From Scenedesmus sp. ARA3 (taxonomy: Eukaryota > Chlorophyta > Chlorophyceae > Sphaeropleales > Scenedesmaceae): a stretch of DNA of 64,000 bases. The position numbers and the translations under genes are program-made. The stretch spans positions 72,224 through 136,223 of the forward strand of contig RWJK01001644.1 in NCBI GenBank assembly GCA_004335835.1. Direction: 5' to 3'. The notes beneath the pieces are model-generated. The model was not told the origin of the DNA, searched no databases, and saw nothing but the letters and a program-made list of their open reading frames with translations. Positions 63,101 through 64,000 of this stretch are shown here, piece by piece. Position 1 is the stretch's first letter; every line of letters starts with the position of its first letter.

Positions 63101-64000
63101 TGCCCTGGCATGGCAGCACTGCTGCCGCTGCCTGGCTGGTGGCATTCCAACACGCGCTCCGCTCAAATCCACAGGTACGTGTACCACAATGCTTTGCTTG
63201 GTGCATGGCTCTCTTTGCCAAACCTACACAACAGCTGGTGTGCTGCACCTTTGCAGCTGCTGCACACGCATGCCAGCGGATGGTGCTGGACAAAGGGTTT
63301 GAATTGCATGCTGGTTGCTTACAATCTGCTCAAGACAGCCAACTGACTCACCATGATGCTGCTGTTGCTCTTCACACTTGATGCCAGGTGCCCCAACCCA
63401 ACAGCATGCAGGCAAGCTCGCAGCAGTGCACCACCTGCTGACTCACCTCTTCTCAGCACGGCACAGCCACAGGCTGCATGTGCTGCCGGCCACGAAGGAA
63501 CACTGTGTGGCTCCTGCAGCAGCGGCTATGCACTTGTTAAGCCCTTCACGTGCCGCAAGTGCATGCGGAAGGCGTACATTGTGGCAATCTACGTGGCAGG
63601 CGCTGTCGCCCTGCTCGCAGTAATGAAGCTTCAGTGCAGCTTCAACCGCGCGGAAGCTGCTGAAGCAGCAGAAGCTGCAAGCAGCATGTGTGACTTTCGG
63701 CCGGCAGAAGTACCAACACAGCCAGAGCTCACGCCGAGCAGTGTAGTGCAGCCGCTGGTGGTGTATCTGCAGTGGGCGGCGCTTGTTGTGACTACGCCTG
63801 ATTATGCGGCAGCATCGACCACCATGACGCTGCTCAGCACGAGTGTGCATTGGGTGTGGTCTGCTGCCTCTCCAGAGGCGATCAACTTTGCATGTGTGCT
63901 GGCAGCTGGTGCCGGCCCTTTGCCAGCACCCATCCTGCGGCAGCTGTTCTACCTGTTGTCACCAGTGATGATGGCCGCTGCACTGCTGCTCGTTGAGGGG
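60181..64000 (+). CDS. large cell-surface protein with Pmp-like beta-helix repeats, 3' partial
   Basis: Exons 60181-61228, 61481-61723, 61961-62784, a junction exon ending 63174 (start 62930 if phase is kept; 63042 is an alternative acceptor in a different phase) and 63388 to beyond 64000. A hydrophobic segment (FWPGLFILLVTLVEAAS) near residues 31-47 acts as signal or anchor. The body is made of repeated right-handed beta-helix rungs with GG(A/G)I, NNSA and GNxA turns (ITGNRAAHGAAA, FVNNSAPNGGAI, LAGNHATSAGGAV, GNHARTTGGGIYIA), as in chlamydial-type polymorphic repeat/pectin-lyase-like proteins. Then comes an EGF/GCC2-GCC3-like cysteine module (SCDSCPAGASCPG, CAAGHEGTLCGSCSSGYA) and, after CRKCMRK, a membrane helix (AYIVAIYVAGAVALLAVM) starting a polytopic C-terminal region. 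Many N-x-S/T sites. A common chlorophyte surface-protein architecture; function unknown. Confidence 0.85.

Overview
This is nuclear DNA of a green alga. Every confident gene is split by GT-AG introns, many introns end in CTG-triplet runs, and coding and non-coding DNA is full of CAG/CTG tracts. The proteins are those of a photosynthetic eukaryote: a plastid PFK4/5-type phosphofructokinase, a plastid FAD5-type desaturase and an AAE13-type malonyl-CoA synthetase. A chlorophyte, probably of the Sphaeropleales/Chlamydomonadales kind, is my inference; no species is proven. There are two assembly gaps (4043-4063 and 33712-33761) and a single unknown base at 36940. I saw no rRNA, tRNA, organellar DNA, viral gene or CRISPR array.

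Layout. 1-1863 (+): 3' end of a modular repeat protein. 3195-3818 (+): coiled-coil ORF, followed by an (ATCC)n microsatellite. 5500-6703 (-): small membrane/coiled-coil protein with a minisatellite in its intron. 7223-11309 (+): malonyl-CoA synthetase-like enzyme, 8 exons. 14509-18050 (-): O-fucosyltransferase-like type II membrane protein, 6 exons. 18830-26002 (-): very large SET-domain protein with a Gln/Ala-rich tail. 26688-30945 (-): alanine/serine-glyoxylate aminotransferase, 9 exons. 31554-37643 (+): plastid phosphofructokinase, 11 exons. 40277-44258 (-): secreted two-domain fasciclin (FAS1) protein, 9 exons. 46165-47485 (-): unidentified membrane protein. 48046-50118 (+): TMEM70-like mitochondrial protein. 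51724-54318 (+): FAD5-type desaturase. 58503-59159 (-): small secreted protein. 60181-64000+ (+): large cell-surface protein with Pmp-like beta-helix repeats, cut by the window edge.

Exon chains were built by hand by requiring GT-AG boundaries and continuous reading phase, and most close exactly on a stop codon. There is no operon-like functional cluster; these look like ordinary independent nuclear genes. Plastid lipid metabolism (malonyl-CoA synthetase, desaturase), glycolysis and photorespiration are each represented by single genes.

The most unusual feature is a repeated pattern of short tandem duplications that straddle splice sites. 5' exon edges with their acceptors are copied upstream, and 3' exon edges with their donors are copied downstream. 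The extreme case is a nine-copy acceptor/exon-start array in the phosphofructokinase gene. Other points of interest are a long near-perfect hairpin in the aminotransferase intron, and two inverted copies of an 83-bp element with 10-bp terminal inverted repeats.
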